Below are positions 36,674 to 49,173 of a stretch of 64,000 nt of DNA, in pieces. Origin of the DNA: an uncultured Pseudomonadota bacterium (GTDB lineage Bacteria; Pseudomonadota; Gammaproteobacteria; Burkholderiales; Methylophilaceae); contig CAIRBH010000003.1 of the NCBI GenBank assembly GCA_903876765.1, positions 1 through 64,000 of the forward strand, in the 5' to 3' direction. Numbering within the stretch: position 1 is the stretch's first letter; each line of letters opens with the position of its first letter. Made by a program: the position numbers and the translations under genes. The notes below the pieces were generated by a model. It was given only the letters and a program-made list of their open reading frames with translations. It was not told the DNA's origin and made no database searches.

Positions 36674-37603
36674 TTAATAAATCGGTTGTAATAATCTTAG
36701 TTTTTCTTGCGTCAAATAGGTCGCTGTAGCGTCTTGCTGATGGTCAAAAGTCACGTATTCCCAAGCGCTAGCATCCTGCATCAGCGCTCTGATGAGTTGA
36801 TTGTTGAGCGCATGGCCAGATTTATACGCCGAAAAAGCGCCTAAAATGGGATGGCCTAACATATACAAATCGCCAATCGCATCGAGTATTTTATGTTTAA
36901 CAAATTCATCGTCGTAGCGCAGGCCGTCAACATTGAGCACGCGATATTCATCTAACACTATGGCATTATCTAAACTACCGCCGCGCGCTAGGCCATTTGA
37001 GCGCAAATATTCAACCTCATGCATAAAGCCAAAAGTGCGCGCACGGCTGATTTCTTTAATGTAAGAATCCGCAGCAAAATCTATGCTGACATGACTGGCT
37101 GACTCTTCAAATACGGGGTGATTAAACTGTATGGTGAAATCAATCTTAAAGCCTTGATAGGGCTCAAAACGCACCCATTTATCGGCATCAATCACTTCAA
37201 CCAGTTTTTTTATACGTATAAATTTTTTAGCGGCAGCTTGCTCAGCTATCCCCGCTTCTTGCAACAAAAACACAAACGGCCCCGAACTGCCGTCCATAAT
37301 CGGTATTTCAGAAGCGTTGACTTCAATATAAATATTATCTATGCCTAAGCCAGCAAGCGCAGACATAATATGTTCAACAGTAGCCACGCGCGCGCCATTG
37401 GCCTCCAATGCAGAACACATACGGGTATCTTGCACTGCATTCGGGCTGGCTAAAATTTCATTGGGTTGAGGCAGATCAACCCGCTTGAAAACTATCCCAG
37501 TGTTGATTGCAGCAGGGCGCAGGGTAAGAGTAACCTTTTCGCCGTTGTGCAAACCAACGCCAGTGGCGCTAATCGCTTTTTTTAATGTACGCTGCTTTAA
37601 CAT
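36674..37603 (-). CDS. lpxC: UDP-3-O-acyl-N-acetylglucosamine deacetylase LpxC
   Basis: 309 residues. The zinc ligands H78 ([11 protein letters not shown]), H237 and D241 ([12 protein letters not shown]) and the catalytic H264 (KSGHALNN) are all in place and correspond to E. coli H79, H238, D242 and H265. It is the committed step of lipid A synthesis. Its position after ftsZ is conserved in proteobacteria. It is separated from ftsZ by 156 bases, so a promoter of its own is possible. Confidence 0.98.
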   Translation of the reverse strand: MLKQRTLKKAISATGVGLHNGEKVTLTLRPAAINTGIVFKRVDLPQPNEILASPNAVQDTRMCSALEANGARVATVEHIMSALAGLGIDNIYIEVNASEIPIMDGSSGPFVFLLQEAGIAEQAAAKKFIRIKKLVEVIDADKWVRFEPYQGFKIDFTIQFNHPVFEESASHVSIDFAADSYIKEISRARTFGFMHEVEYLRSNGLARGGSLDNAIVLDEYRVLNVDGLRYDDEFVKHKILDAIGDLYMLGHPILGAFSAYKSGHALNNQLIRALMQDASAWEYVTFDHQQDATATYLTQEKLRLLQPIY

Positions 37604-37633
37604 CTTTAGTTTCAGTATCCCTCATCACAAAAC

Positions 37634-37668
37634 TTTAAGCTTATTTTCAGGCTAAATTTAAGCTTAAA
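37634..37668. repeat. Inverted repeat between ftsZ and lpxC
   Basis: TTTAAGCTTA (37634-37643) and TAAGCTTAAA (37659-37668) are perfect 10-bp inverses around a 15-base loop. No T run follows on the minus strand, so it is a weak terminator at best; it could be a site for a regulator or an attenuating hairpin ahead of lpxC. Confidence 0.4.
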
Positions 37669-37759
37669 AATCAAGCAAATAGTAGCATATCTATTTTGCT
37701 CATCAGTGCAAGCCAGATGACTTTATTTATCTAGTGATGCTCAAGCCTGAACCTTGTTG

Positions 37760-38938
37760 TTAGTCTGCTTGTTTGCGTAAAAATGCAGGGATATCATATT
37801 CATCAACCCCAGACATTTTCATCGCTTCTACTTGCGCACGACGGCTATTGGAACCAAACACTTGCGGTGTGTCATCACTAGCGGCAGACTCAAACCCAGC
37901 ACCCGCAACATACACAGGCTGATTAGTCGTGCCATCACGCACAATTTGTTGTGGTACTAATACCGGTTTTTGTGGGCGGCGTGCTGTGCCCGTTAAGCCT
38001 GTCGCTACCATAGTCACGCGCAAGCCATCACCCATCGCCTCATCAAACACATTACCGACTATGACTGTTGCATCATCGGCAGTAAAGGCTTTAATGGTGT
38101 TCATCACATCATAATACTCTTTCATTTTGAAAGAAGCTGAGGTTGTAATATTGACCAATACGCCGCGGGCATTTTGTAAATTAACACCTTCTAGCAATGG
38201 GCTTTCTACCGCCTGTTCTGCGGCAATACGAGCGCGATCTGGTCCTGTGGCAATTGCTGAACCCATCATCGCCATACCCATTTCACTCATCACGGTGCGC
38301 ACGTCGGCAAAGTCAACGTTGACCAAGCCTGGGCAATTAATGATTTCGGCAATGCCAGACACGGCATTATGCAACACATCATTGGCCGCCCTAAACGCCT
38401 CCAAAAATGGCACATCCTCGCCTAAAACTTCCATGAGCTTTTCGTTAGGAATCACAATCAATGAATCCACATACTTAGACAATTCTTCTAAGCCATCTGC
38501 CGCCACTTGCGTACGTTTACCTTCAAAAGCGAACGGCTTTGTGACCACGGCTACCGTTAAAATACCCATTTCTTTTGCCACTTGAGCGATCACTGGCGCT
38601 GCCCCTGTACCTGTGCCGCCACCCATACCAGCGGTAATAAACAGCATGTCCGCACCATCAATTAATTCTGCAATTGCGTCACGATCTTCAAGCGCTGCTT
38701 CACGGCCAATTTCTGGCTTAGCACCTGCACCTAAACCTTTGGTCATGGCGATACCCATTTGCAAGATGGTTTTTGCTTGGCTTTTTTTCAAAGCTTGCAT
38801 ATCCGTATTAGCGCAAATAAATTCCACGCCACCGACATTTTTTTCTATCATATGCGCCACTGCGTTGCCGCCGCAGCCGCCTACACCGATCACCTTAATG
38901 ACGGCCTCTTGCGAACTTCTTTCCATAATCTCAAACAT
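37760..38938 (-). CDS. ftsZ: Cell division protein FtsZ
   Basis: From ATG 38938, eight bases after AGGAG, it has 392 residues. The tubulin signature [12 protein letters not shown] is at about 104-115, the N-terminal nucleotide loop is [10 protein letters not shown], and the T7 loop contains [11 protein letters not shown]. The C terminus [14 protein letters not shown] is the conserved peptide that binds FtsA, ZipA and SlmA. The linker is short. The annotated frame continues 24 codons upstream but that extension runs across the ribosome site. Confidence 0.98.
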   Translation of the reverse strand: MFEIMERSSQEAVIKVIGVGGCGGNAVAHMIEKNVGGVEFICANTDMQALKKSQAKTILQMGIAMTKGLGAGAKPEIGREAALEDRDAIAELIDGADMLFITAGMGGGTGTGAAPVIAQVAKEMGILTVAVVTKPFAFEGKRTQVAADGLEELSKYVDSLIVIPNEKLMEVLGEDVPFLEAFRAANDVLHNAVSGIAEIINCPGLVNVDFADVRTVMSEMGMAMMGSAIATGPDRARIAAEQAVESPLLEGVNLQNARGVLVNITTSASFKMKEYYDVMNTIKAFTADDATVIVGNVFDEAMGDGLRVTMVATGLTGTARRPQKPVLVPQQIVRDGTTNQPVYVAGAGFESAASDDTPQVFGSNSRRAQVEAMKMSGVDEYDIPAFLRKQAD

Positions 38939-39060
38939 TGTGTATCTCCTCTTTTTTAAAAAAATGTAGTGTATAGCCCTTAATTTCCCGCAGTGAATTG
39001 ATGCTCGCAACTCACCCCATAAACAAAACTAATGACCAACTACCAACTAACGCCTACCAA

Positions 39061-40299
39061 CTAAAAATTACCCTGAAACCAACTTTTCATCTTGTCCATA
39101 ATCCGCCCAAATGAGCTAGATTCCATTTGCCCGCTTAAATGTCTTTCTAATTGCTGCTTGCCCATTAAGACCAAGCCCACCCCAGTTGCATAGCGCGGAT
39201 TGCCTACCACTTCTGACAGACCGCCGACATAACGCGGTAGCCCCATACGCACTGGCATGTGAAAAATCTCTTCGCCTAGCTCTACCATGCCACGCATCAT
39301 GGCCGAGCCGCCGGTAATGACGATGCCTGAGGCTATCATCTCTTCCATACCGCTGCGGCGCAATTCGTTGAGCACCATCTCATAAAGCTCAACCACGCGG
39401 GGTTCTAGCACTTCAGCCAAGGTTTGTACTGAAAGCTGACGTGGCTCACGACCATCTACCCCTGGCACTTCAACAATTTCTCTTGAATCTGCCAGCTGGC
39501 GTAGCGCGCAACCATATTTCACTTTAATGTCTTCGGCTGACTGAGTCGGCGTTCTAAATGCCACCGCAATATCATTGGTCATTTGGTCGCCAGCGATCGC
39601 CACCACCGCCGTGTGACGGATAGCACCTTGTTTAAATACCGCAATATCGGTCGTGCCTCCGCCTATATCTACCAAACACACGCCCAGCTCTTTCTCGTCT
39701 TCAGTGAGCACTGCCAAACTAGAGGCCAGTGGCTGTAAAATCAAATCACTCACTTCTATGCCGCAACGCTTAATGCATTTCACAATATTCTGTGCGGCCG
39801 CCACTGCACCAGTGACGATATGCACTTTGACCTCTAACTTCATGCCGCTCATGCCCAGCGGCTCACGCACATCCTCTTGGCCATCAATAATGAATTCTTG
39901 GGTCAAAATATGTAAAATTTGCTGATCCGCTGGCAAAGCAATTGCCCTCGCTGTTTCTATCACACGGTCAACATCCATTTGTGAGACTTCGGCATCTTTA
40001 ATTTTGACCATGCCGTGTGAATTCAAGCTCTTAATATGGCTGCCAGCAATGCCAGTATAAACATTGTTGATTTTGCAATCAGCCATTAGCTCAGCTTCTT
40101 CAAGCGCACGCTGAATTGACTGCATGGTCGATTCAATATTAATCACCACGCCTTTTTTAAGACCTCGCGAGATATGCTGCCCCAGTCCGATGACTTTCAC
40201 CGTCCCCTCTGGCTGCAATTCGGCAACTATGGCCACAATTTTTGACGTGCCTATATCTAGGCCTACAATCAAATTCTTATCTTCTCTTACTCTACTCAT
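39061..40299 (-). CDS. ftsA: Cell division protein FtsA
   Basis: 412 residues from ATG 40299, preceded by GGGGGAG at a good distance; a GTG one codon earlier is the alternative. Actin-type ATPase with LIVGLDIGTSKIVAIVAE, the 1C domain, phosphate 2 LVDIGGGTTDIAVF and GIVITGGSAMM. The C-terminal amphipathic helix (GRIMDKMKSWFQGNF) anchors FtsZ filaments to the membrane. Confidence 0.97.
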   Translation of the reverse strand: MSRVREDKNLIVGLDIGTSKIVAIVAELQPEGTVKVIGLGQHISRGLKKGVVINIESTMQSIQRALEEAELMADCKINNVYTGIAGSHIKSLNSHGMVKIKDAEVSQMDVDRVIETARAIALPADQQILHILTQEFIIDGQEDVREPLGMSGMKLEVKVHIVTGAVAAAQNIVKCIKRCGIEVSDLILQPLASSLAVLTEDEKELGVCLVDIGGGTTDIAVFKQGAIRHTAVVAIAGDQMTNDIAVAFRTPTQSAEDIKVKYGCALRQLADSREIVEVPGVDGREPRQLSVQTLAEVLEPRVVELYEMVLNELRRSGMEEMIASGIVITGGSAMMRGMVELGEEIFHMPVRMGLPRYVGGLSEVVGNPRYATGVGLVLMGKQQLERHLSGQMESSSFGRIMDKMKSWFQGNF

Positions 40300-40328
40300 C
40301 ACTTACTCCCCCCGTGTGGTTGCACGGC

Positions 40329-41174
40329 TTATGTCTTTACTATTGATAACTTATGTTGAATTACGCCACCTGAACTAGCTGGGCTAGGCTGGGGTTTGTT
40401 CGATTTTGTATTAGCTAAATGTGGGCTACTTAATTTAGCCCCAGCAACTGATTTAGCCTTGTTAGCCACAGGCGTTAAAGCCTCTGGCCTACGCACGGCA
40501 AATCCATTTGGGTAGCGTAAATCCGCATAGCTCACTTTTACATTAAGGCCTGCAATGGTGCGGCTATAAACGCTGACAAACTTATCCAATCTAGCCAACA
40601 TTTCTACTCGGCCCAGCTCTATTTGCATACCGTTTGTGGTTGTCACTTGCCAAGCGCGTCTTGGCGTGAGCGCTAAACTAGCGATTTTTAAATCTGCCTG
40701 CTGCAAAGCTTTGCTAACTTCAAGGTATTGCGAGGCAACTTCGATAACACCATCGCCAGGCCCAAAAAACACTGGCAAATCACTGTTTGACGCGGCATGA
40801 AACAGCTCGCCATGCGAATTGACCAAGGCAATACTGCCCCATCTGGCTAACTCTTGGTGCTCCTCAATCACGACTTCTAACTTATCTGGCCAACGGCGAC
40901 GCAGACTCACATTGCGTGCCCAAGGCAATTTTTCAAAGGCATTACGCGCGTTAATCAGGTCTAGCGTAAAAAAGTTACCTTTTAAATGTTTAGCCACTAT
41001 CAATTTCACTTGCTCTCGACTGACGTGACTTAATTGCCCTTCTACCAACACTTCGCGTAGCGGAAAAATGGGTAGATGGACTACGGCAAAGATCGCCGCA
41101 TAGAATGTCGCCACCGCACTCACGGCAAATAGCAAGTTAGCCACCCAATTTAATAATGTAGGCTTATGCCACAT
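40329..41174 (-). CDS. ftsQ: Cell division protein FtsQ
   Basis: 281 residues. One membrane helix (about 11-32), a POTRA domain starting [20 protein letters not shown], and a beta domain with [26 protein letters not shown]. The C-terminal 40 residues are Pro/Ser/Lys-rich and unstructured. FtsQ bridges early and late divisome proteins. The start overlaps the end of ddl by 11 bases. Confidence 0.95.
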   Translation of the reverse strand: MWHKPTLLNWVANLLFAVSAVATFYAAIFAVVHLPIFPLREVLVEGQLSHVSREQVKLIVAKHLKGNFFTLDLINARNAFEKLPWARNVSLRRRWPDKLEVVIEEHQELARWGSIALVNSHGELFHAASNSDLPVFFGPGDGVIEVASQYLEVSKALQQADLKIASLALTPRRAWQVTTTNGMQIELGRVEMLARLDKFVSVYSRTIAGLNVKVSYADLRYPNGFAVRRPEALTPVANKAKSVAGAKLSSPHLANTKSNKPQPSPASSGGVIQHKLSIVKT

Positions 41175-42084
41175 CGGCCAGCTCCAAAATACGCACTACT
41201 AATTGCTCAAAACTAATCCCTGCCGCCTTTGCTGCCATAGGCACTAAGCTATGATCTGTCATGCCTGGGCTGGTATTCACTTCTAAAAAATAATGCCGAC
41301 CTGCATCGTCCATTAAAAAATCTACCCTTCCCCAGCCCTTGCAACCAATGGCTTTAAAGGCCAATAGGGCTTCTTGCTTGATGATCGTTTCTTTTTCAGG
41401 GCTTAAGCCGCTCGGGCACAAGTACTCGGTATCGTTACGCAAATATTTCGCCTCATAATCGTAAAACTCATTTTTTGGGACGATGCGAATGATAGGTAAC
41501 GCCTGCAAATCACCTAAGGCATCGCCAATAATGCCTACCGTGTATTCCCCTGCGCCAACAAATTTTTCTGCAATAACCAGCGGGTCAGATTGCGCGGCAA
41601 TCTGGTAAGCGGCCTGCAAACCACCAGCCTGCTTGACTTTGGTAATGCCTATGCTAGAGCCTTCATTGGCAGGCTTGACAAATAAAGGCAGACCCAACTG
41701 GCGTTCTATGGCGGCAAAATCACTGTTGGCTGTGACTTGTGCAAAATCAGGGGTTATTACTCCCATGGCGCGCCACAGTAATTTTGTACGCCATTTATCC
41801 ATGCCTATGGCCGATGCCATCACGCCACTGCCTGTGTAAGGAATATGTAACATTTCAAGCGCACCTTGTATGCAGCCATCCTCACCAAAACGGCCATGCA
41901 AATTGATAAATACCCGATCAAATGCTTCTAAGTCATGTAATGGCTGATCACGCGGATCAAAGCCCTGTGCATCTATGCCTTGCGCCTTAAGTGCACTCAA
42001 TACCGCCGTACCACTTTTAAGTGATATTTCCCGCTCATCCGAATTACCACCCAGCAATACGGCTACTTTGCCAAAATTACGCAT
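41164..42084 (-). CDS. ddl: D-alanine-D-alanine ligase
   Basis: 306 residues of the ATP-grasp fold: [47 protein letters not shown] and [17 protein letters not shown]. It makes the D-Ala-D-Ala dipeptide used by MurF. It sits between murB and ftsQ, the usual DdlB place in the dcw cluster. Confidence 0.97.
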   Translation of the reverse strand: MRNFGKVAVLLGGNSDEREISLKSGTAVLSALKAQGIDAQGFDPRDQPLHDLEAFDRVFINLHGRFGEDGCIQGALEMLHIPYTGSGVMASAIGMDKWRTKLLWRAMGVITPDFAQVTANSDFAAIERQLGLPLFVKPANEGSSIGITKVKQAGGLQAAYQIAAQSDPLVIAEKFVGAGEYTVGIIGDALGDLQALPIIRIVPKNEFYDYEAKYLRNDTEYLCPSGLSPEKETIIKQEALLAFKAIGCKGWGRVDFLMDDAGRHYFLEVNTSPGMTDHSLVPMAAKAAGISFEQLVVRILELADVA

Positions 42085-42119
42085 ATTGAGCTCCTGCCTT
42101 ATATTTCACCAAACTAGTT

Positions 42120-43019
42120 TTATGCATACTCGCCTATCACTTTCACTTCTTGCTGCAAAGCCACGCCATTTTTTGCCAACACCGTTTCATACATGTGCTT
42201 AATCAGCAATTCAATGTCCAGTGCGTTTGCGCCACCAATATTGACAATAAAATTGGCGTGCTTCTCTGACACTTGCGCACCACCTATGATGTAAGCTTTT
42301 AAGCCGCTGGCTTCTATCAGTCTGGCCGCATAATCCCCCTGCGGATTTCTAAATGTAGAGCCTGCACTCGGCAAATTGAGCGGCTGCGAAGCTAAGCGTT
42401 TAGCCAATAAATCCTTAATTTTTTGTGTCGCTACGCCCTCATCGCCCGCTTTTAAATTAAGCCAAGCAGCAATAAACCATTCCGTCTGCTCTGGCATCAG
42501 CACATGGCGATAACTAGCTACAAATTCTTTGGCATCACGCTGATTTAATTCGCCGCGCGCGTTAATTGTGATGACTCTATGCACCACTTGCCAGGTTTCG
42601 GCGCCATAGCAACCTGCGTTCATCGCTAGTGCACCACCTAATGTGCCTGGTATGCCTGCAAAAAACTCAGCGCCCTGTTTGGCAGCTTTAGCACAAAATT
42701 TAGCTAATTTAGCGCAGGTTACGCCAGCTTGCGCATAGACAAGATCGCCATCGACTTTCATTTCTGTCAGCACGTTATGCATCAACACGACCGTGCCCCT
42801 TATACCACCATCGCGCACCAATAAATTTGAGCCTAAGCCTATAAAATAAATGGGCTGACTAGCATCGGTGCTTTTTAAAAATAAGCGTAAATCAGCTAGC
42901 CCCGCAGGTATATAAAGCCTATCGGCCTTGCCACCAACACGCCAGCTGGTATAGCGCGACATAGGCTCATTGAGTAGCAATCTGCCCGTGGCTAATGGCG
43001 CTGAGACTACAGATGTCAT
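42120..43019 (-). CDS. murB: UDP-N-acetylenolpyruvoylglucosamine reductase MurB
   Basis: 299 residues, the type II (shorter) form. FAD-binding motifs [18 protein letters not shown] and [18 protein letters not shown], then the C-terminal substrate domain with the proton-donor serine in [11 protein letters not shown] and the closing catalytic Glu region. It reduces enolpyruvyl-UDP-GlcNAc to UDP-MurNAc. ATGA overlap with murC. Confidence 0.97.
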   Translation of the reverse strand: MTSVVSAPLATGRLLLNEPMSRYTSWRVGGKADRLYIPAGLADLRLFLKSTDASQPIYFIGLGSNLLVRDGGIRGTVVLMHNVLTEMKVDGDLVYAQAGVTCAKLAKFCAKAAKQGAEFFAGIPGTLGGALAMNAGCYGAETWQVVHRVITINARGELNQRDAKEFVASYRHVLMPEQTEWFIAAWLNLKAGDEGVATQKIKDLLAKRLASQPLNLPSAGSTFRNPQGDYAARLIEASGLKAYIIGGAQVSEKHANFIVNIGGANALDIELLIKHMYETVLAKNGVALQQEVKVIGEYA

Positions 43020-44440
43020 TTTGCTTTCACTCCTGCGGCGAGCGCTTTGGTTTTTGCCGCCACTTGTCCTATAGAGCCTGCACCCATCACAATCACCACA
43101 TCATCGGCCTGGGCCATGTTTAAAATCGCCTCAGGTAAAGCATCCGTCGTTTCTACAAACAAGGGTTCTACTTCACCTTTAAGGCGTATAGCCCGAATCA
43201 GTGTGCGAGTGTCTGCCGCGACAATAGGCAATTCGCCAGCTGCATAGACTTCGGTGAGTAAAACCGCATCGGCGCTCGATAACACGCGGACAAAATCTTC
43301 AAAACAATCACGGGTACGGGTATAACGATGCGGCTGAAAAGCCATGACTAAACGACGATTAGGAAAAGCCGCGCGTGCCGCTGCTATCACTGCCTGCATT
43401 TCTACTGGATGGTGCCCATAATCATCAATTAAGCTAAAAGTGCTGCTTTGCTTGTCATGGCTAGCTTTGACTGGCACTTCGCCATAGCGCTCAAAACGGC
43501 GGCCTACTCCTTTAAACTCTTTTAATGCCTTGATGATGCATAGATCAGGCACATTCAGCTCACTGGCAATGGCAATAGCCGCCAGCGCATTTAACACATA
43601 ATGATTACCCGGTAGATTCAAGGTCACGTCAAACGCTGTAGTCACGCCATTAATACGCTGAACGGTAAAGTGCATTTTGCCGCCATCGGCCTGCACGTTG
43701 ATAGCGCGCACTTTTGCCCCTTCACTAAAACCATAAGTCATGACAGGCTTGGTGATACGCGGCAAAATCTCACGAATATTGGCATCGTCAATACAAACCA
43801 CCGCCATGCCCCAAAACGGCAGTTGTTGCAAAAATTCCACAAAAGCACTTTTGAGCTTGTCAAAACTATGCTCATAGGTCTCCATGTGATCTTGGTCTAT
43901 ATTAGTTACCACCGCCATCACTGGCGTGAGATGCAAGAATGAGGCGTCAGATTCGTCCGCTTCTGCCACGATATACTCGCCTGTGCCTAGCTTGGCGTTG
44001 GCATTCGCCGCTTCTAATTTACCGCCAATCACAAACGTTGGGTCCATGCCCGCTTCGGCTAATATGCTAGCGATTAAGCTGGTGGTGGTGGTTTTGCCAT
44101 GGGTGCCAGCAACCGCTATGCCTTGTCTAAAACGCATCAATTCGGCCAACATCAGCGCCCGCGGCACCACTGGTATATTTTTTAGTCTAGCGGCCTTTAT
44201 TTCTGGGTTGCTTTCGTTGACCGCGCTTGAAACGACCACCACATCAGCGTTACCTAGATTTTCCGCAGCGTGTCCTTGGTACACTGTTGCGCCAAAATCG
44301 CTTAAGCGTTTGGTTGTGGCATTAACCGCTAAGTCAGAGCCGCTCACGGTAAAATCTAAATTAATCAACACCTCAGCAATACCGCTCATACCCGAACCAG
44401 CGATACCAACAAAATGGATATTTTTGACTTTATGCTTCAT
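43016..44440 (-). CDS. murC: UDP-N-acetylmuramate-L-alanine ligase MurC
   Basis: 474 residues. N-terminal Rossmann domain ([18 protein letters not shown]), central ATP loop [13 protein letters not shown], and C-terminal ligase domain with [13 protein letters not shown] and FQPHRYTRT. It adds L-Ala to UDP-MurNAc. Coupled to murG and murB by ATGA overlaps on both sides. Confidence 0.98.
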   Translation of the reverse strand: MKHKVKNIHFVGIAGSGMSGIAEVLINLDFTVSGSDLAVNATTKRLSDFGATVYQGHAAENLGNADVVVVSSAVNESNPEIKAARLKNIPVVPRALMLAELMRFRQGIAVAGTHGKTTTTSLIASILAEAGMDPTFVIGGKLEAANANAKLGTGEYIVAEADESDASFLHLTPVMAVVTNIDQDHMETYEHSFDKLKSAFVEFLQQLPFWGMAVVCIDDANIREILPRITKPVMTYGFSEGAKVRAINVQADGGKMHFTVQRINGVTTAFDVTLNLPGNHYVLNALAAIAIASELNVPDLCIIKALKEFKGVGRRFERYGEVPVKASHDKQSSTFSLIDDYGHHPVEMQAVIAAARAAFPNRRLVMAFQPHRYTRTRDCFEDFVRVLSSADAVLLTEVYAAGELPIVAADTRTLIRAIRLKGEVEPLFVETTDALPEAILNMAQADDVVIVMGAGSIGQVAAKTKALAAGVKAK

Positions 44441-45519
44441 GCTGCAAGCTCCCTACAAATAGTTGCAACGCTGCGGGTGGCGTCAGGCTTACCTAAGCTG
44501 CGCGCTTTAATCGCCATCGCCAGGCATTGCTCACGGCTCAAATCTTGTAATAGCTGCGCTACTTTTTCGACGGTAAATTCAGTTTGCGGCATTAATACTG
44601 CCGCCCCAGCGTCAGATAAATAATGTGCGTTTGAAGTCTGGTGGTCATCCACCGCAAAAGGAAACGGCACGAGTACACTGGCAACGCCTGCGGCAGATAG
44701 CTCGGCAATGGTTAATGCACCAGCACGACAAATGACAATATCTGCCCAGCTGTACATCTGCGCCATGTCGTCAATAAACGCCCTAGCATCGGCCTCGACT
44801 GCTGCGGCCTGGTAATGCGCAATTAGCGCAGCAATATGTTTTTCACCCGCCTGATGCACCACTTGAGGACGTTGGTTTTCAGGTATTTGCGCCAGCGCTT
44901 TTGGTAACACCTCATTCAATGCTTGTGCACCCAAGCTGCCGCCAACGACCAGCAAACGCAGTGCGCCAGTATGTTGTTGCAGCCTTGCGCTTGGCGCTGA
45001 TATTTGTGTAATATTTTCCCGCACTGGATTACCCACTAATCGCGCCTTAGTCGCTAATGCCGTCTGGCTAGCAAATGCCGCAGGAAAAGCCACCAGCACT
45101 TGTTTGGCAATATGCGCCAAGACTTTATTAGTTAAACCTGCCACTGAATTTTGCTCATGAATGATTAAAGGTTTACCTAATATTTTGGCCATCAAGCCGC
45201 CAGGGAAGGCAGCAAAACCGCCCATGCCCAGCACGACGTCTGGCTGATGTTGGCGCAGCGCCTCGGCACTTTGGCGCAAGGCTTTGAGCAATTTTGCTGG
45301 CAATAGCAACCAACCCAGCAAACCCTTGCCACGCACTCCGCGCATGGTCATCATGGCTTTTTCATAATCTTTATTTGCGATTAAACGGTTTTCCATGCCA
45401 CCCTCGGTGCATAGCCAAACGATGCGCCAGCCCTGATTTTTCAAATAGTCCGCCACCGCCATGGCGGGGTAAACATGACCGCCAGTGCCGCCTGCCATAA
45501 TCATTAAGGTTTTAGTCAT
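44437..45519 (-). CDS. murG: Lipid II synthase glycosyltransferase MurG
   Basis: 360 residues of the GT-B fold. The G loops [18 protein letters not shown] and [11 protein letters not shown] bind the lipid I side and the C-terminal half holds [14 protein letters not shown] and [16 protein letters not shown]. It adds GlcNAc to lipid I at the inner membrane. ATGA overlaps with ftsW and murC. Confidence 0.98.
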   Translation of the reverse strand: MTKTLMIMAGGTGGHVYPAMAVADYLKNQGWRIVWLCTEGGMENRLIANKDYEKAMMTMRGVRGKGLLGWLLLPAKLLKALRQSAEALRQHQPDVVLGMGGFAAFPGGLMAKILGKPLIIHEQNSVAGLTNKVLAHIAKQVLVAFPAAFASQTALATKARLVGNPVRENITQISAPSARLQQHTGALRLLVVGGSLGAQALNEVLPKALAQIPENQRPQVVHQAGEKHIAALIAHYQAAAVEADARAFIDDMAQMYSWADIVICRAGALTIAELSAAGVASVLVPFPFAVDDHQTSNAHYLSDAGAAVLMPQTEFTVEKVAQLLQDLSREQCLAMAIKARSLGKPDATRSVATICRELAA

Positions 45520-46679
45520 ACTGGCAGACCTTTTTGCAAGCGCCTATTCTCAAAATCTATCCTAAGCACGATGGCCATCGCCACACAATTAACTAAAATG
45601 CCACTACCGCCAAATGACAGTAAAGGCAAAGTCAGGCCTTTAGTGGGCAACAAACCAGTATTCACCCCCATGTTAATAATGCCCTGCACGCCCATCCAAA
45701 CGCCTAACCCCTGTGCCAGCAAAGCGGCAAAATAACGCTCATTGGCAATCGCCTCTTTGGCTATGCCAAAAGCGCGTATCACTATCCAAGAAAATAGTGC
45801 GATGACCGTCAACACGCCAGCAAAGCCTAATTCCTCGGCAATCACCGCTAATAAAAAGTCGGTGTGCGCCTCAGGTAAGTAAAGTAGCTTTTCTACGCTT
45901 GCGCCTAAACCTACGCCAAACCACTCGCCACGGCCAAATGCAATCAGCGCGTGGGATAACTGATAACCTTTACCATACGGGTCTGCCCAAGGGTCCATAA
46001 AGCCGATGACGCGCTCCATGCGGTAGGGCGAACTTTTAATCAGAACAAAAATAGCCACTGGTAGCAGTGCCAGTAGGCCAGCAAAGATTTTGCCGTTAAT
46101 GCCGCCCAGCCACAAAATAGAGATGGAAATTGCCGCAATCACAGCGAAAGCGCCAAAATCTGGCTCACGCAGTAATAAAAAGCCAACTAACACCATGACC
46201 CCAACCATGGGCATGAAGCCGCGTCTAAAACTATCCATCACCGCCGCTTTGCGTACCGAATAATCAGCCACATAGATGGCGGCAAATAGCTTCATAAATT
46301 CTGAAGGCTGCGGATTGACGATGAGCATTTTTAACCAGCGACGGCTGCCGCCCGCTTTAAGACCTATGCCAGGAATCAGCACCAGCACTAGCAAGGCTAA
46401 ACCTGTGAGAAATAAATAGGGCGCCATTTTTTGCCACCAGGTAATCGGCACATTAAACGCCACAAATGCCGCACTGATGCCCACTACTATAAACGCAGCT
46501 TGGTGCACTAAGTAATAACTGCTGTTATAGCCTACCGCTTTATCCGCCTCGGCAATAGCGATTGACGCTGAATAGACCATGACCAAACTAAAACCTAACA
46601 AACATAACACTGCCCATAGAAAACCTTGGTCGTAACTGGGCGAGTTAATGCGTTCACGGTCTAACATGGTGGTAATCAT
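45516..46679 (-). CDS. ftsW: Septal peptidoglycan polymerase FtsW
   Basis: 387 residues with about ten membrane helices of the SEDS family. Conserved segments include [32 protein letters not shown], the periplasmic loop with [20 protein letters not shown] and [14 protein letters not shown]. It polymerises lipid II together with FtsI. Overlaps murD and murG by ATGA. Confidence 0.97.
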   Translation of the reverse strand: MITTMLDRERINSPSYDQGFLWAVLCLLGFSLVMVYSASIAIAEADKAVGYNSSYYLVHQAAFIVVGISAAFVAFNVPITWWQKMAPYLFLTGLALLVLVLIPGIGLKAGGSRRWLKMLIVNPQPSEFMKLFAAIYVADYSVRKAAVMDSFRRGFMPMVGVMVLVGFLLLREPDFGAFAVIAAISISILWLGGINGKIFAGLLALLPVAIFVLIKSSPYRMERVIGFMDPWADPYGKGYQLSHALIAFGRGEWFGVGLGASVEKLLYLPEAHTDFLLAVIAEELGFAGVLTVIALFSWIVIRAFGIAKEAIANERYFAALLAQGLGVWMGVQGIINMGVNTGLLPTKGLTLPLLSFGGSGILVNCVAMAIVLRIDFENRRLQKGLPV

Positions 46680-48046
46680 GACTGCGCTCCCAATGCTAGC
46701 ACGTTGACCGCGTCGACAAATACTTGGGCACGATGCACATAATTGCTGAACATATCAAAGCTGGCACAAGCAGGTGATAACAATACCGCATCGTCAGCTT
46801 GAGCGAGCTTTTTGGCGATATTGACCGCTTCAGGCAAATCAAGCGCTCGATATAAAGGGATAGTCGTATTCAATAATGCCGCCTCTATGATTGGCGCATC
46901 GCGCCCTATCAACACCACGGCACGGGCATTGCCAGCAACTGCTGCTGCCAACGGCGAAAAATCCTGACCCTTGCCATCACCACCAGCGATTAATACCACT
47001 TTTTGTGGCAGCCCATGCTTATACATACCAGCAATGGCGGCACAAGTAGCCCCTACGTTAGTGCCTTTTGAGTCATCGTAATAGTCCACATGGTCTATAT
47101 TAGCCACCCATTCCACTCGATGTGGCAGTCCTTTAAAGTTATACAACGTTTGAATAATATGCGCGTAATCTATGCCGATAGCGCGGCATAGGGCAACCGC
47201 GGCTAGTGCATTGGCGGCATTATGCAACCCAACGATTTTTAGATCCTGTAAATTAATCAGCTCTTTGTCACCCTCAGTCAACCAAGTGGCTCCATCAAGT
47301 TGCTTTAAGCCAAAATCAGCCTCATCACTCAAGCCAAACGTCACTTGGGCTAAACTAGGCCTAGCCATCATCATGCTCCAAGCATCATCACGGTTAAGTA
47401 CTTGCAAGCGGGCATGATAAAAAATATGCGCTTTAGCAATGGCATAATCTTGCAAACTGGCGTAACGATCCATGTGGTCTTCCGACAGATTGAGCATGGT
47501 GGCGGCATCAATCTGCAAGCTGCTGGTAGTTTCTAGCTGAAAACTAGACAGCTCTAACACATACACATCGGGCACTTGCATAGATAAAGTATCGAGTACT
47601 GGCAGGCCAATATTGCCAGCCACTAGCGCTTTTAAGCCGGCCGCCTTGCATATTTCGCCGACCAAACTGGTGACTGTGGTTTTGCCATTAGCACCAGTAA
47701 TGGCGATCACTTTGGCGCTCGCTGGGCGATATTGTGCAAATAATTCTACATCGCCGACCACACGAATACCGCGGGCGATTGCCGCTTGAATTTCTGGCTC
47801 AGCCAATGGCACGCCTGGGCTAGCAACCACTAAGTCCACCTCATTAAATAGCATGGCTTTCAATGCGCCAGTATAAATTTGCACGCTAGGCATTTCGGCA
47901 CTTAAGGCTATAAGGCCAGGTGGGTTTTCGCGGGTATCTGCGGCAGACAAAAATGCACCTTGCGTGTTTAGCCAACGCAAGGCGGATAGCCCAGTTTCAC
48001 CTAGGCCTAGCACTAATACTTTTTTGTCTTTCAATAAAGTTTTCAT
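46676..48046 (-). CDS. murD: UDP-N-acetylmuramoylalanine-D-glutamate ligase MurD
   Basis: 456 residues. [17 protein letters not shown] at the N terminus, the ATP loop [17 protein letters not shown], the HRVEWV segment and [11 protein letters not shown] in the ligase part. It adds D-Glu to UDP-MurNAc-L-Ala. It starts 23 bases after mraY, one of the few real gaps in the cluster. Confidence 0.98.
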   Translation of the reverse strand: MKTLLKDKKVLVLGLGETGLSALRWLNTQGAFLSAADTRENPPGLIALSAEMPSVQIYTGALKAMLFNEVDLVVASPGVPLAEPEIQAAIARGIRVVGDVELFAQYRPASAKVIAITGANGKTTVTSLVGEICKAAGLKALVAGNIGLPVLDTLSMQVPDVYVLELSSFQLETTSSLQIDAATMLNLSEDHMDRYASLQDYAIAKAHIFYHARLQVLNRDDAWSMMMARPSLAQVTFGLSDEADFGLKQLDGATWLTEGDKELINLQDLKIVGLHNAANALAAVALCRAIGIDYAHIIQTLYNFKGLPHRVEWVANIDHVDYYDDSKGTNVGATCAAIAGMYKHGLPQKVVLIAGGDGKGQDFSPLAAAVAGNARAVVLIGRDAPIIEAALLNTTIPLYRALDLPEAVNIAKKLAQADDAVLLSPACASFDMFSNYVHRAQVFVDAVNVLALGAQS

Positions 48047-48069
48047 TTACTATTCAATGGGTGACTCAT

Positions 48070-49173
48070 TTATCTTAACTTCAAGCTGGCCAAACCTATC
48101 AGCACTAGCATCATGCTGATAATCCAAAAACGTACCACCACTTGCGTTTCTTTCCAGCCTTTTTCTTCATAGTGATGGTGCAGTGGCGCCATTAAAAAAA
48201 TGCGCTTACCTACCCCTGTGGTTCGTTTGGTGTATTTGAAGTACAGCACCTGCACTGCTACCGAAAAGGTCTCCACCACAAACACGCCGCCCATAATGAA
48301 TAAGATGATTTCTTGGCGCACTATCACCGCGACCACCCCTAATGCCGCGCCTAAGGCCAAGGCGCCAACATCACCCATAAACACCTCAGCGGGGTAGGCG
48401 TTAAACCATAAAAAGCCTAAACCAGCTCCCGCCATGGCCGCGCAGAACACCATCAACTCGCCAGCCCCTGCCACGTAAGGCACGCCTAAGTATTTAGAGA
48501 AATATAAATGCCCAGCCACATAGGCAAAAATACCTAAGGCGCCTGCCACCATGACGGTAGGTAAAATCGCCAAGCCATCTAAGCCATCGGTTAAGTTCAC
48601 GGCGTTACTGCTGCCAACCACGACTAAATAGGTCAATACCATAAAGCCCAGTGCGCTCAATGGCAGCACAAGATGCTTAAAGAAGGGCACAATTAAGGTG
48701 GTTTCTACTGGGCTGATATGGGTTTGATATAAGAAAAAAGCCACCGTTACGCCGATTAGGCTTTGCCAAAAAAACTTGGCTTTTGCTGATAAGCCTTTAG
48801 GATTTTTATGCACCACTTTACGGTAATCATCCACCCAACCCACCGCACCAAAACCCAAGGTAGTGACTAACACCACCCAGACAAAGCGATTGCTTAAATC
48901 TGCCCACAATAAGGTAGATACTGCAATCGCCACCAATATCAGCGCGCCGCCCATAGTGGGGGTGCCCGTTTTAATCAGGTGGGTTTGCGGGCCATCATCG
49001 CGCACCGCTTGCCCTACCTTATATTCGGTCAATTTGCGTATCATGCCAGGGCCAGCAATAAATGAAATCGCCAAGGCGGTGAGCGTGGCCAATACCGCAC
49101 GTAAAGTGATGTAGTTAAATACATTGAAGCCACGAATATCGTGTGCTAACCAACGCGCTAGTTCTAATAACAT
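48070..49173 (-). CDS. mraY: Phospho-MurNAc-pentapeptide transferase MraY
   Basis: 367 residues with ten membrane helices. The catalytic aspartates are in [20 protein letters not shown] and the HHH motif [14 protein letters not shown] near the C terminus. It moves phospho-MurNAc-pentapeptide to undecaprenyl phosphate, forming lipid I. The start overlaps the end of murF by 10 bases. Confidence 0.98.
   Translation of the reverse strand: MLLELARWLAHDIRGFNVFNYITLRAVLATLTALAISFIAGPGMIRKLTEYKVGQAVRDDGPQTHLIKTGTPTMGGALILVAIAVSTLLWADLSNRFVWVVLVTTLGFGAVGWVDDYRKVVHKNPKGLSAKAKFFWQSLIGVTVAFFLYQTHISPVETTLIVPFFKHLVLPLSALGFMVLTYLVVVGSSNAVNLTDGLDGLAILPTVMVAGALGIFAYVAGHLYFSKYLGVPYVAGAGELMVFCAAMAGAGLGFLWFNAYPAEVFMGDVGALALGAALGVVAVIVRQEIILFIMGGVFVVETFSVAVQVLYFKYTKRTTGVGKRIFLMAPLHHHYEEKGWKETQVVVRFWIISMMLVLIGLASLKLR

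Noticed and set aside
38127..38585. 152-codon frame opposite ftsZ
   Set aside because: Shadow of the ftsZ codons; no ribosome site and no domain.
39040..39063. CTACCAACTA direct repeat at the ftsA stop
   Set aside because: Ten bases, twice, in a short AT-rich spacer; likely chance or slippage.
43926..44462. 178-codon frame opposite murC
   Set aside because: Shadow frame created by codon bias of murC.
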